Shown here in pieces: positions 25,593 to 36,991 of a DNA stretch of 64,000 nucleotides. Position numbers and translations under genes: made by a program. The DNA lies in the NCBI GenBank assembly GCA_034769895.1, contig CM068369.1, positions 146,589,574 through 146,653,573 on the forward strand, in the 5' to 3' direction. The DNA comes from Magicicada septendecula. Lineage: Eukaryota > Arthropoda > Insecta > Hemiptera > Cicadidae. Numbering within the stretch: position 1 is the first letter of the stretch; each line of letters starts with the position of its first letter. The notes under the pieces are model-generated. The model was not told where the DNA came from, did not search any database, and saw nothing but the letters and a program-made list of their open reading frames with translations.

Positions 25593-26377
25593 TTGCCTCG
25601 AAAACTTAGAACGTAATCTTAAAACGCCTTTGGACATTTTTGAAGACTGGAACCAGGAATGATAGTAAAAAAGATCCTCAACTCCCAGGAGAACAGAAAT
25701 GCACAAGTACAGTGGCTGATAAAAATCCATCAAGATCAAGAAAAATGTGAAATCGGGGAAGTGTAGGACACTAGAAAACGAAGAAATATATAGAATAGAC
25801 GGGGTAGTATATAGAAATTGCGGGATGAAGCATCTGCCGAAGAGAAACAGAAGTGTGTTACAGGAATAAGAACGAGCAAGAGCGAGCTCGAGAATAAAGG
25901 TGAAAAAACTTCAGAAGGTGAAGGTAGTTATGTAATCTTAGACCAAAGATGGCTAAAACGAAGGAAGGAAGGAAGGAAATAAATATCAGACATGTTCCAA
26001 CATTTTCAGTAATGCGGGACGCACTAAATACTAGAAGCCTGAGTTTCAATTGAAGTGACAAACATTATAAACAGGAATGTATGAGTTTTAATAATTTTCT
26101 GTTCGTTTCTGTAAGCACGAAATGTGGGAGTTCATTTGAAGTGCATAGAGGAGATGGATTACGGCCATCTATTGTTCAGTTGAAAGGTTCGATTTCTTAA
26201 CCTTCTTAACCAGTCTCTCTTTGTATTTTGTTATCGTTGCATATCAGCTACGCATGCTTCAGGCTAACAGATGCTGTGTGTTCAGCACACTGTGCAAATT
26301 ACCAGCACGCTAGTCGAATTTTACTTCTTTGGAAATCAGTCAGGAACTTTTTGGTTTTGAATAATAAATATGTTTTT
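25593..26377. other. No gene recognised
   Basis: A purine-rich stretch (25640-25980) with no readable protein family. Confidence 0.4.
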
Positions 26378-26533
26378 ATGTTTTAATTGTTACAGTTTTC
26401 CGGATTTGGTAGCCCGTGGTCATTTGTTTATGTTTTAATTGTTACAGTTTTCCGGGTTTGGTAGCCCGTGGTCATTTGTTTATGTTTTAATTGTTACAGT
26501 TTTCCGGGTTTGGTAGCCCGTGGTCATTTGTTT
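26378..26533. repeat. 52-bp minisatellite, three copies
   Basis: Three tandem copies of a 52-bp unit (atgttttaattgttacag, ttttccgggtttggtagccc, gtggtcatttgttt). The first copy differs by one base (ccggattt). The unit resembles the starts of the short elements at 55766 and 53862 (ccggg...gg/gcccgtggtc), so a piece of that element family seems to have been amplified. Confidence 0.9.
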
Positions 26534-26824
26534 AAAATTCGTCCGTAGACGTTTGCCTGACAACCTGGAAAATTGTAATAATGTAAACATAGGTCGTGAA
26601 AGCGTACACTCATTTATTAATAAATACTTTTTTTTTTTGTAAAGATGTTAACTTGAGCGCCTGCGGTTAAATAAAAATCGTATGACTCTTTACTTTGAGT
26701 TCATAAGTTAGGCCTACATACTAATGTCCTAATGTCCGTGAGTTAGCAATAACTTTGTATTTTTCAAGTAATTGTCGAATACTAAACACATCAGTTTTAT
26801 GAAACGCCATATAGTAGGAAAACA
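26534..26824. other. AT-rich DNA, nothing recognised
   Basis: Short stretch between a minisatellite and a MITE, with no features seen. Confidence 0.4.
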
Positions 26825-26832
26825 GTTCCAGT

Positions 26833-27204
26833 CAGTGCCGGATTTACGATTTTTGAGGTCCTAGGCCAAGTTTTCTGAGCGGCCCCCCTTGGCTGTGATT
26901 TTGAAGTAATATATGTACTGCAGAAGTAATTTGATGTCAGATTAATACTATCAAATTTAAAACCAGTAGGTTACTATAAAAAAGCGTGCTTTCATTTAGC
27001 AAACTTTTTCAAAATATTAAGAACCATGCAAAAGAATTGAGCAAATTAATTTATTTTATAAGTAGAGTAACTTAACTAAGCTTATTCAGAAATAAAAATT
27101 ATTCTATAAAAGCTACTTTTATAAAAAAATTCGGTTGAAAAGATTATCTTTAGCTTGCGGCCCTAGGCCGCGGCCTAGTCGGCCTAGTGGTAAATCCGGC
27201 ACTG
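26833..27204. mobile_element. hAT-type MITE, family M2
   Basis: A 372-bp non-coding element with perfect 14-bp inverted ends, CAGTGCCGGATTTA at the left and TAAATCCGGCACTG at the right. It is flanked by the 8-bp duplication gttccagt (26825-26832) and gttccaat (27205-27212), with one mismatch. The length of the duplication and the CAG ends point to hAT. The outer edge of the large palindrome (27209) lies inside the right target duplication. Confidence 0.9.
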
Positions 27205-27300
27205 GTTCCAATGAAAATTACAAAAAGTAATAACCAAATATTATAAACGAATCGACAATTGTAAAACAATTTTTAATCGTGTTATGTGGTGAAAACGGTT

Positions 27301-27412
27301 GCAATCACATACGTTACTATTTTTACCAGCCGCAGTTATATGGCTGTCCGTGAAGACACAAAACATTACAATTACCGAAATAATTGAAAACACTATTTCA
27401 GCAGAGTGTACA
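27301..27412. repeat. 112-bp dispersed repeat R3, left-arm copy
   Basis: Same block as 25481-25592 in the same orientation, differing by a few bases (tatggctgtc against ggggttgtc). It continues into sequence not shared with the outside copy. Confidence 0.85.
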
Positions 27413-27969
27413 GAGCGTTGGCAGCTGGGCTATAAATAGAAATACAATATGGGCTTTGCGTTTTCAATTGGGATGCGATCAATGCGAGAACGTTGCGCAC
27501 ACGCGCGCGCGCACGCCCCGTTTGCACACCTCTATATTTAGCATCGCGTCTTCGGTTTCACGCAGGTGTTTAACCGTTAATCTCGGTTACGTTAAACAAC
27601 GTTAGGTACAGGCAATTATTTAATACGCTCTCAAGTTAAATCAGTTCTGATGAAATTTATATCAATTAAAATACTGGTATTTTAAAATATTTTTAACGTA
27701 GGCCTATAACAAAATCTGTTTTATGTTAATAATTATATAAGTTTAATAGTGTCTAGAGTAAAATTAACTTTTATTCAGTAGAGCCCTCAAGTCGTCACAA
27801 AATGTAAATTAATTAAATCAATAAATTAAATATTAATCACTAAATTAAATAAATTAATCACTAAAACTGACTATGTTCTCACACTTCTGCATCACTTCGT
27901 CTTACCAGAAAAATAATATGGCACTACAATATGTTGCAATAACAATTAAAAAATAAATAATTGAATAAG

Positions 27970-28510
27970 CAAAGCGAGCTCTCAGTTTTAACTCGACTGT
28001 CTGGCATATGTCTATCTGTGTATCTATTTGGGGTATGACTCGGTATAAATTTTGAATGCATATCAACCGATTTTCGTAAACCTTGGAATTCGTGTCAATG
28101 CTTATACCCAGGAATTATTTATAGATTGATCCCCTAAAAAATACTATGGCGGGAGGCAAAAATTTGAAGGTTTGAAAACATCGGAAAGTCCATTTGAGTT
28201 ATCAAGTTAATAGGAATTTTAATCATAATATGAATTTAGTGTTAATTTTTTAAATTTTGGGATGTCGGGGCCTGGAAAGTGGGGCAAACGTTTGATAAAA
28301 TTGCAAATTCCATGTTGGATATTAAAGAGAATTTTAACCAAAATGTAAAACTCTAGCTGTATTAGTCTAAAAATAATTTTAACCCAGATTCAAATATAAC
28401 TTTTACTATAAATTTTTTTTTTAAATTTGAGGACACCAAAGGCCTAAAATGCAACTTAAAATTTTAAGAAAACTGTAAAACTTCTGTGGGGGATTCAGTT
28501 GTGGGAAACT
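27970..28510. repeat. Dispersed repeat R2, left-arm copy
   Basis: Matches the start of 23629-24290 (gagctctcagttttaac, atgcatatcaaccgat, attgatcccctaaaa) and has the same degenerate internal units. Its mirror is at 44690-45221. Confidence 0.65.
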
Positions 28511-28797
28511 TTGTTAAAAATTCTCAGTATCTGTAATAATTTGACAGAATTAGTCTCTGCAACACGACTTACAAATTTTGAATCCCTTTTAAAACGTGTG
28601 TTAGCTATAACTTTTGTCTCGTTTGGCGGCCTGAGGAAGATTCCCGAGGGAGAATCGAATATCCATGTATCAATATGATTTACGCAATATTTAGTTGAAA
28701 AGTAGAATGTGATATGGGCAGTATAGTAATTCAATTTTTTACAAATTATGAAATAGCAAAATTACTAAATCAAATTTTGAAACTTAATCCAGCAAAA

Positions 28798-29894
28798 TCT
28801 ATATCTATAAAAATGAATGTTTGTTTCTTTCTTTCTTTGTCCCGTATGCGTTCCTATACCATTCATCCGATTGCGATGAAACTTCGGTGAGTTGTTGTGC
28901 GCACGCCCGCGAAGGTTTATGAATTTTTTTCGATGGGGTGCTATGGGGGGTTCTTGGGGTCTTCCACATCTCCTCCTAAACCACTGGACCGATTTCAACC
29001 AAACTTGGCACAAATATTTTATGCAACGGGAGAACCAACATAGGGTAGGTGTTTTTTCGATGGGGTCCTTTGGGGGGTCCTTTGGGGTCTTCCACATCTC
29101 CTCCTAAACCACTGGACCGATTTCAACCAAACTTGGCACAAATATTTTACGCAACGGGAGAACCAACATAGGATATGTGTTTTTTCGATATGATCCTTCG
29201 GGGGGTCCTTTGGGGTCTTTCACATCTCCTCCTAAACCACTGGACCGATTTCAACCAAACGTGGCACAAATATTTTACGCAAAGGGAGAACCAACATAGG
29301 ATAGGTGTTTTTTCAATGGGGTTCTTTGGGGTCTTCCACATCTCCTCCTAAACCACTGGACCGATTTCAACCAAACTTGGCACAAATATTTTACGCAACG
29401 GGAGAACCAACATAGGATATGTGTTTTTTCGATATGATACTTCGGGGGGTCCTTTGGGGTCTTCCACATCTCCTCCTAAACCACTGGACCGATTTCAACC
29501 AAACTTGGCACAAATATTTTACGCAAAGGGAGAACCAACATAGGATAGGTGTTTTTTCAATGGGGTTCTTTTGGGGGTTCTTTGGGGTCTTTTACATCTC
29601 CTCCTAAACCACTGGACCGATTTCAACCAAACTTGGCACAAATATTTTACGCAACGGGAGAACCAACATAGGACAGGTGTTTTTTTCGATACAATCCTCT
29701 GGGGAGTCCTTTGGAGTCTTAAAAAACTAACTTATTAGATCTGGTTACTATGGCAACCCAATGGAATAGATTCTGTTCTAAATATATTATCGCATTAAAT
29801 TGAAGACCACGCGAACGAAGTCTTTATATATTATATATATACAAACACTTTCTTTCTTTGAGTGGCATTGCAACGCATGCCGGGTACTCGCTAG
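28798..29894 (+). mobile_element. Non-autonomous Helitron with internal minisatellite, left arm
   Basis: It begins TCTATATCTATAAAAATGAA and ends CTAG, lies between a flanking A and T (28797, 29895) and has no target duplication, all as expected of rolling-circle Helitrons. Nine bases before the terminal CTAG is a hairpin with stem GGCAT/ATGCC (29864-29868, 29877-29881), the usual 3' signal. Six tandem units fill the middle (anchor positions 28967, 29095, 29223, 29339, 29467, 29595), five of 128-bp spacing and one of 116. No Rep/helicase coding is present. Frames reading MWKTPKDPP-like protein are artefacts of the repeat, since 128 is not a multiple of three. Confidence 0.85.
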
Positions 29895-30330
29895 TAAAAT
29901 ATAAAAATCAGAATCGGGTTCACGGATCAACTAAGAACAAACAAAGTACAAAGTAAACAAAGATACAAAATGTCTTTCGACATTTGAAACATTCTCATTG
30001 ACGGTACTACAGATATAATAAAGAATGAATAAAAAATTAAACAATTCCAAAGTTCTGTAAATATAAAGCTAATAAAGGACTAAGCACAAGAAAAGGATTT
30101 CAAAAGTATTCAGCTTGATCTCTCACCAGGTTAATAAATTGTTTTTATCATAAATAAATTTAATTTTAATATTCACATTATTCTTGTAATAGGTTTTAAA
30201 CATTCAGAATATGCTCATATTCTTTAAAATATTATGATTTGTTTAAAGCACACATATTTGTGGCAGTGAGGAACTTTTTGGTAGCTATGTGGGAAAGATA
30301 CAAGATACAAGATAACATACAAGATACTTA

Positions 30331-30763
30331 TCAGACCGGTTGTTACTTACGGAGGCGAGACATGGACATGAAGAAAAAAGAAACAAGAAACACTAAGAAG
30401 GTTTGAAACGAAGATTGTAGAACTTGTTAATCTCCCGGTTAAAGAAGACAATGAATGGAGAATAAGAAGTAACCATGAGAGAGATGAGCTACTGAAGCAT
30501 GAGGACATTGTAAGATTCGTAAAGACTCAACGAATATAACGGCTAGGTCACCTAGAGAGGATGGATGATCAGCGTATGCAAAAGGAAATTCTAAGGACCC
30601 AAGGCTATAAAAACAGAAAGAGGGCCGACCTAGGATAAGATGGTTGGGTGATGTGCTGGAAGATCTAAGAAGAATGGATGTGAGGGGTTACGCTGAAATA
30701 GAAAGGGATAGGGCAAATTGGAGACGATTGGGATTGGAAGCCAGAGCTCATGTTGGACTGTAG
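30331..30763 (+). pseudogene. 3' end of a decayed LINE (family E), left arm
   Basis: Plus-strand translation in broken frames shows RPVVTYGGETW (with a change), TLRRFETKIVELVNLPVKED, LGHLERMDDQRMQKEILR, RPRIRWLGDVLEDLRRMDV, and YAEIERDRANWRRLGLEARA, then a stop at 30761. This is the last part of a LINE polyprotein with at least two frame breaks. The mirror copy lies at 42412-42844. Confidence 0.75.
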
Positions 30764-33730
30764 TGCTAAAGAAGAAAATGTGGAGAAAAGCGGTTTGATT
30801 GACCTGGTAACACTGCTTTTCGTTTCACCTATTTCGTGTCGTGACGCGTTGAATCAGTTTACTGCCCTAGGAGCGCGAGGTGTACAGAAGTGACGAGGCA
30901 CTATAGTGACTTATATGAAGTTCTCAGTTCAAAAACTTTATATATATTTATCAGTCATCTAAATTATGGAAAGTATCTGATATAAGCCCTATATATTATA
31001 TTAGATATATAAACATGTATAAACGTAAAAGCCAAGACTAAATTATTTTTACTTAGGCATTATGTTTATATATTAACTAAAAAAAAAAAGTTATTGTTCT
31101 GAAGGTTTAGTGTTTATTGTATGATTGTTTGATTTACCATTGTTATTTTAATAAAACGTAGTAGGATATTCGAGGTGTCAGTAATTTTTCTGATAAATTA
31201 AAAAAAGTATCTGATACTGATATTTATCTATTTTAATAATAAATGTATTTCGTTCAAAATAATGAGCTAGTTCTGCAGCTCAGGTAGTAGGCCTATACTA
31301 GCATATAATATATTCAGGAAAATAACAATAACAATAGAAGAAAGATTCTGAATTTTGTCTGTAACAGCGCACTCCATTGAAGATAGCTTATGATTTAAAA
31401 TTGAAATTTAGTACAAACTTGTAAAAAATGAGATGTGACAACACCTTTTGTCTTTTTCAACATAATAATAAATTATAATATCCATGATGGTCGCAGTTTA
31501 GTGTGTACATTATTGCTTCTAGTGTGGCAGAAAATTTAGTTGTTTAAGTTCACTCGTCTTTAAGTTCAAATTGCCAAAATGGAAAAATATTAGTTGTTTA
31601 ATCACTATCGATTTGATATAAACTGCCTCCAACCATTGATCTATAGGCACATCATCACATATTTTATATAACATACAAAATATTTGGGTTTTCATAATAT
31701 TCCATTGTGTGCGGACATGTTTTTTTTTTTTTAATATTAGTCTTTGAGTTTAATGTTATTTATTAAATTTAATATTACCATTGTGCAAATTTTAAAATGA
31801 ACAAATGCATTTTAACATATCCTCTTCATATCTGTGGTGTAATGCATAAGACAAACGTGATTTAATACTAAAATTTCATTCTTCAACATAAGCTTCCCGA
31901 AGCTTCGACATAGCACTATATTTTCAATTCAACACTACCCTGTTGCCATACCTACCTATAAGCGAAAGTTACAGTCTCTCATGGACCGAGGTTAGCGCTG
32001 GGCCTGCAAAGCTCATTACCTAATTTCCAATCAGACTACCCGCAACTTCCTGAACGCCGCTGCGCGGACACTTTCCAGGAAGTTCTACAGCCAGTGTGCT
32101 CGTTTCCAGGGCAACTCAGTCGACACGCATCTGTGCCAAGTGAATCTTGGACCCGTGATTTCTCTCCTTGCGACGGGAGCTCTTTTGAAGCACAGCTCCA
32201 GTTGTAGTCACAAAAGTATAAACCTACAATGATAACTCAGACAATGTATTCATGTCTTATCTCACAGCTTTCCCACGCGTAGCTCAAAACAATTAAAACC
32301 AACTGCAGATTCGGTCTGGAGTTCAAAGATTGTAATAACGAATACATTCAAACCTAAAAAGTTATTTTAATTACATTCTTTTTCAATGAGTTAGAATCTG
32401 GCAAAAACACGTTCTAAAGAAAATTTTCTTCAAAGAATATTTTTTGGTCTGTTTGAAAATTAATATTTGTAGTTTAAATAATATTAAAAATAATAGGAAT
32501 GTTTGTGCATGATGATTGTATGGAAATGGGAGAAAAGCAAACCGTGTATTAACTGTTAAATCATGACGTTTCGGCAAAAAAGTGAATAAAACATTAAATT
32601 ATTTTCAAAAACAATATGACTTACAGTATATAAACAAATCGCACATTTACCGTACTTGCAAATACATACATATTATACTCCCCTATATGTTTATTCTTTT
32701 CAGTCGTAAACTAATATCGGCGAAACGGAATTTAAAGATTATATGTATATACATATCTATACATGTGTGTGCGCGCCCGCGTGTGTATCTGTATTTAATT
32801 TTTTAATTATCCGTATGCATTTCGTTAACAATTGAATTATTGGTAACAGACAAAGTTATAAATTCAATACAAATAAAAAGAATTCAGAAATAAATTGTCT
32901 TTTAAAATTGCGAGACAATAAAAGCGAGACAATTAGATGCCAAGCAAATTTAGTGTTAAGAATAGTAACACATATTTTTCTAAAAGTAAAAGGTCTATGA
33001 AGTATGCTGTAAACTAAACAAGAAAATAAACCGAAATAGGAACCTGAAAGTGGAAATGATTGCAAAACGGATCCAACCAGTGAGTCTGGCTCGCACGAAA
33101 TTAAATATAAAAAGAAAAGTTATAAAAAGAAATATTGTTCTAAGTGGTTGAAATGAACGAAATAATATTTTCACTGCGCGTAACACTTTGACAGAAAAGG
33201 AAAGCCAAAGAGAAACGGAATGACTCTGCTCCTTGTTTCAATGCAAATATCTGTTTACAAAGGTGACCCTTCATGTTTAATTAAACGTAGCAACGGTGTG
33301 TGAAACTGTTATCATAACATCAGGGCTCTTATATTTCCTTTCATAACATTCGCTCTAATTTCGGAAACACGCACAGAAATGAAGAGTAAGCAAATACTTA
33401 TCTGCTTCAGGTAGTCATTACAAAGTAAATTAAATGGAAATTGACAAATACCTTAAGTAAACGAGCGTGCGCTTCTGGAAATATGTCGTCAATGAATATC
33501 AGGGAAACTTTTTAATTTTATGATGTTTTTATAACATAACCACATAAGATTGCTAGTCTTCCATGCGCACTCTCCTCAGGACGCGGATCGGGGAACGCCC
33601 TACTTCGGAAAGTGAAGTGGTTGCTACCGGAAAAGGAAATAACCGAGCCAGACCAACACTAGCGAGCAATCGTCAGTGGAGAAGTATTGCCATGTCTTGA
33701 TTGCCCTGTCGATTCAGAGGAACTGTTTGG
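30764..33730. other. Left-arm sequence with no recognised gene
   Basis: About 3 kb. A GC-richer stretch at 31950-32230 contains a short inverted repeat, aacttcctg...caggaagtt (near 32042-32081). It was not assignable to a gene. The segment 33270-33690 has a diverged partial copy at 54258-54500, so it is itself an old dispersed repeat. The mirror is 39440-42411. Confidence 0.5.
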
Positions 33731-33742
33731 GACACACACACA

Positions 33743-33779
<37 letters not shown>
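33731..33779. repeat. (CA)n microsatellite at the outer edge of the gypsy 3' LTR
   Basis: CA run ending exactly where the LTR begins. A CA run also abuts the outer edge of the 5' LTR at 52697-52722, which suggests that gypsy inserted into one CA tract. Confidence 0.9.
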
Positions 33780-33781
<2 letters not shown>

Positions 33782-35055
33782 TGCCGCCCCTTGGCAAGAC
33801 AACACAAAAATCGGGAACTAGTTTAATTATTTACCAGTAAACTAAACCAGCTGCCGTTGTTAGTAAAACTCTTACTAACAAATTACAAAACAAGTATGAT
33901 ATAGGAAACTGACAAGGTATGCATAAACTTATTCACTCACTAGGTATTAGCTAAAACATCTCTTTATTGCTATTGAAATATTAACCAAACATTATTCCTG
34001 ATTTTAAAGAAAGTTATTTTAGTAAATAGCGCTTTTACTGCTTCAAAGATCTTAATTATATTATTCTTGTTATATCAAAATTTATTCATATAACTGTTAG
34101 TTTTAATACCACGGATCCGGGTCTCAATTTTCTCAAAATTATTAATTTATCAATATATACATTACGGTTACTATTACTCCTTACAAAATTACAAAATATA
34201 CAAATCTGATAATTTGTTCATTACATTGCGAAAGTTCTTTAAAGTTCTTTGTTACTTCTTATTAAGGGGAAATTTACAAAAGTTATGGTTTGATATCACC
34301 TGAGGTAGTTGTTGTATTCTTGGGACATCTCCAGTCGTCTTCTACGGGTTGAGTACGTTGTTCTTGGTGTATCTACATCGGGTTGATTTTTAGTTTACTT
34401 GAAGCTCTCGAAGATAGGTTGTGTACTTGAAGTTCCACATGTTGTAATTTCACTTTTCTTAGTGCAGATTCTTGTAGTTCACAGTCTAGTAGTTAACTAT
34501 GTTACACTTACATTTGATTTTGTTTTTAAGAGATGTGTTGGCTACCTTTTTCTATTTTATTTATATATTTTCTCACAAACTCTAGACACTACATTATTCA
34601 CAATAACAAGATTTCACGCTGGATATGCTTCTAGAGAACATACACATACGTATATGTGTACAACACCAAAACTCACGTCTACTCATTGCGACGTTCTACG
34701 GCCGAATGCGCGTACGGTTTAGGGGAGAGGGCTCAGTAAGCTAGTGCGTATTTACGCACTAAGAAAATAGTTCGTACTTTTCCTATTATTATTTATTCAT
34801 TAATTAGAAGATAAATACTTTATGTTTATTTTATTATGACTTAGGGATTTCTTTATTTCTCTAGTCGCATTTTTTAATTATTTAAGTAATTATTATTATT
34901 ATTTACTACTTAATACTTTTCTTGGCGTGTTGGTACTGGAAGGTTTCAAGTTGATACAGGAATCTGGGTATAGGTAAGGGTGTATGATACTCTTACATAT
35001 TAAAATTAAAAAATTTTAATCTGTGCGATTTTTTGATACATTTAAAATCGTCACA
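33780..35055 (-). mobile_element. Ty3/gypsy LTR L1 (3' LTR), left arm
   Basis: 1276 bp, read on the minus strand from TGTGACGATTTTAAATG (35055 downward) to AAGGGGCGGCACA (33780). It has TG...CA ends and matches L3 (51373-52696) except for a 48-bp block missing here and scattered changes. Just upstream on the minus strand is the purine tract gcaggagga (35056-35064), the expected plus-strand primer site, so this is the 3' LTR. It contains an 18-nt perfect palindrome (34743-34760). Confidence 0.92.
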
Positions 35056-35064
35056 TCCTCCTGC
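35056..35064 (-). other. Polypurine tract of the gypsy element
   Basis: gcaggagga on the minus strand lies directly before the TGTGACG start of the LTR. Purine tracts here prime plus-strand DNA synthesis in LTR retrotransposons. The mirror copy is at 38119-38127. Confidence 0.7.
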
Positions 35065-35619
35065 ACTTAACTATGAAAAACGGGGGGGTGTAATAATATA
35101 ATTCTAATAAACAATTATATTTCATACTGAAATTTCTCTCTCTCAGCTTATTTCTATTCATCAATCGATTATCTTATACTTATGTCACATTTAAATTCTA
35201 CTACATCTACTATATAAAATACACAAAACGTAAATCTACCTTATTTTAATTCTTATATCTACTACCGGTTTTTTCTTGAATTGCTCACTCGTTTTACGGA
35301 GTTATACTCATGAGTATTTTACTAATAATAATACCGTATTGTAAGAACAATAGAATTACTTTTAGTTTACAGCGCTAAAGATTATTTTTCTTTCTTTCTT
35401 TCTCTTCATCTTCATTATACTTGTCATCAGATTTCTCATGTATAATACCATTCTCGCAGGACATTAGCTAAGGTTGATCAGGCCTCGCTTGTATTCGTAC
35501 GAGGGGGTTTTGAGTTTATAGTTACCTATAGTATAGGATGTTACACAATCTTATCCTATTTCGGTATAAGTCTATACAACATATTTTATTCTTAATACTT
35601 AGATAGTATTCTAGGTTTT

Positions 35620-35863
35620 CTATCTTTCTCGTAGTCTTCCTTCTGTATCTTGACACGAAAAACATTTTTTTATTTGAGACAAATGACTTCTGCGAACGTA
35701 ATTTTCTGTATTGGGTTCATACAGAGCTACAGTAACTGGGGTGATGAACTTACGAATTTGATAGGGGCCACACCATCGATAAGATAGTTTCGAAGTGATC
35801 CTATCAACTGCTTTACTCATAGGATGAGTTTTATACATGACTAAATCACCTATTTTATACTTT
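35620..35863 (-). pseudogene. pol: C-terminal piece of gypsy pol (integrase end), left arm
   Basis: Minus-strand reading gives KYKIGDLVMYKTHPM, then KLSYRWCGPYQIRKF, VTVALYEP, RRSHLSQIKKCF and a stop at 35620. GDLV followed by a W.GPY.I motif is the usual C-terminal end of Ty3/gypsy integrases. This is the part missing from the pol at 46000-49081, which breaks off at KYKI. The two pieces share a 14-bp sequence (35850-35863 and 46000-46013), consistent with one gene split by a PLE insertion. About 560 bp without an env-like gene lie between this stop and the LTR. Confidence 0.88.
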
Positions 35864-36308
35864 TCTTTTATAAAATTGCTAAACTGCTATAATTGTTTTT
35901 ATTATTTAGACAAAGCTTTTCGTCATTACTGACATCTTCAGGTCTTAAACAACGTCTATCAACTGTACGTTGTAGGCTTTTATACTTTAGGCCCCTCCCC
36001 TTATGTCATCGCCCCTCCTATTGGTTCTAGCTGCTACCGCTCTTCACGGGAACTTTGTCTACCTTTTTCCGTTAGGCATTTTTCTAACGTCCGTCAAATT
36101 GTTTTCAGAATCTCCCGTTAATTTCTTCATTCTTGACTTATAACCTTTTGCATTTCGTCATTTTTTAGTGTGTTATTCTTATTATTTTAATTTATTTTTG
36201 TTTATTGTTTAATATATAATAAAATATTTCTTCATTTGTAAAATCCACTTTTATATTCATTAATTTATTTTTATCTTCTTTTTTAACTTTAAGTATTTCT
36301 AGTTCTTC
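35864..36308 (-). mobile_element. 3' end of a Penelope-like element, left arm
   Basis: This minus-strand segment is the mirror of 36875-37319, the 3' end of the PLE, and includes the last 39 or so codons of the GIY-YIG frame, its stop, the untranslated tail and the hammerhead-like motif (35918-35942). Its 3' end abuts the 14-bp target copy at 35850-35863. It is cut at 36308, the inner edge of the palindrome, inside the coding region. Confidence 0.85.
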
Positions 36309-36874
36309 GAATTTCTAGAGCTATAAATTATCTAGAAAATGAAGAACTCAAACAAAAAGAATTAAAGAAAATACAACAAATAGCAAAAAATAATAATTAC
36401 AACCCTAAAATAATTAATAGAATAGTTAAGAAAATAGAGGAAAATAAAGAAATAGAAAATAACAAAAAAGAAAAAACAAATGAAGAAAAGAAATATAAAG
36501 GAGCAATAACATACATAGGATATCAAACAAAAATGTTACAAAAATGTTTCGAAAAATATGAAATACAGATAGGAATAAAGAAAACGAAAAATGTATTCGA
36601 ATATATAAAAAATGATAAAACAGAAGAAATTCCATTAACAGAAAAAAGCGGCGTATACAAATTAAAATGTGGGGAATGTAATAAGATATATCTGGGCGAA
36701 ACTGGAAGAAAATTTAAAATTAGAATGAATGAACACGCAAAAGGAGAAGGGGTTAGAGTAACGAACTCACTACATGCAAGACATTTCAACGAATCAGGCC
36801 ATAAATTCATAAATCCCAAGGAAAATATGGAAATAATAAAAATAGAAAACAATCCGCAAAAAAGAAAATTAATA
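36309..36874 (+). other. Spacer of the palindrome (566 bp, unique)
   Basis: The only part between the two arms without a mirror copy. It reads in one frame with the right arm and encodes the PLE linker region (RAINYLENEELKQKELKK) and most of the GIY-YIG domain. The palindrome is therefore centred within the PLE coding region. Confidence 0.9.
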
Positions 36875-36991
36875 GAAGAACTAGAAATACTTAAAGTTAA
36901 AAAAGAAGATAAAAATAAATTAATGAATATAAAAGTGGATTTTACAAATGAAGAAATATTTTATTATATATTAAACAATAAACAAAAATAA
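36309..36991 (+). CDS. Penelope-like element, C-terminal GIY-YIG endonuclease (5'-truncated)
   Basis: Open from about 36309 to the stop at 36989-36991. The first ATG in frame is 36533 (152 codons), but PLE-like sequence (RAINYLENEELKQKELKKIQ, RIVKKIEENKE) reads through upstream of it, so the true start is lost and this is the C-terminal end of a longer RT-endonuclease. Numbered from that ATG, it shows GVY (40-42), a CxxC pair (46, 49), YLG (53-55), R64, and histidines (68, 81, 84, 90), then the ELEI block near 116-119. GIY-YIG with a Cys/His cluster marks Penelope elements, whose endonuclease nicks target DNA to prime reverse transcription. The RT itself is absent here. Codon use is very A-rich. 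Confidence 0.88.

Larger units (their letters stand above)
27209..36308 (+). repeat. Left arm (9100 bp) of an 18.8-kb palindrome
   Basis: The whole stretch is repeated in inverted orientation at 36875-45982. The inner match ends at agttcttc (36301-36308) against gaagaact (36875-36882). The outer match ends at 'caatgaaaatta' (27209-27220) against its complement (45971-45982). Only scattered differences were seen, including one-base changes, a microsatellite length change and a 17-bp insertion in the right arm. The arm carries repeats R3 and R2, a Helitron, a LINE tail, a gypsy LTR with the pol C-terminus, and a PLE 3' end. Confidence 0.95.

Noticed and set aside
28765-29607. Overlapping frames encoding repeated MWKTPKDPP / WFSRCVKYLCQVWLKSVQW-like protein on both strands, and their mirrors at 43568-44410
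   Set aside because: They follow the 128-bp minisatellite of a non-autonomous Helitron. The period is not a multiple of three, the frames appear on both strands and have no independent start or domain.
28930-29720. A CRISPR array
   Set aside because: The units are contiguous tandem repeats without variable spacers, in a eukaryotic genome, inside a Helitron.
34399-34722. A small protein encoded in the LTR (MKLSKIGCVLEV...), also at 38459-38781 and 51992-52363
   Set aside because: It is antisense to the gypsy element within the LTR, begins at a non-ATG codon, and is broken differently in each copy.
35056-35619. An env-like gene in the gypsy element
   Set aside because: The roughly 560 bp between the pol stop and the 3' LTR contain no usable frame.
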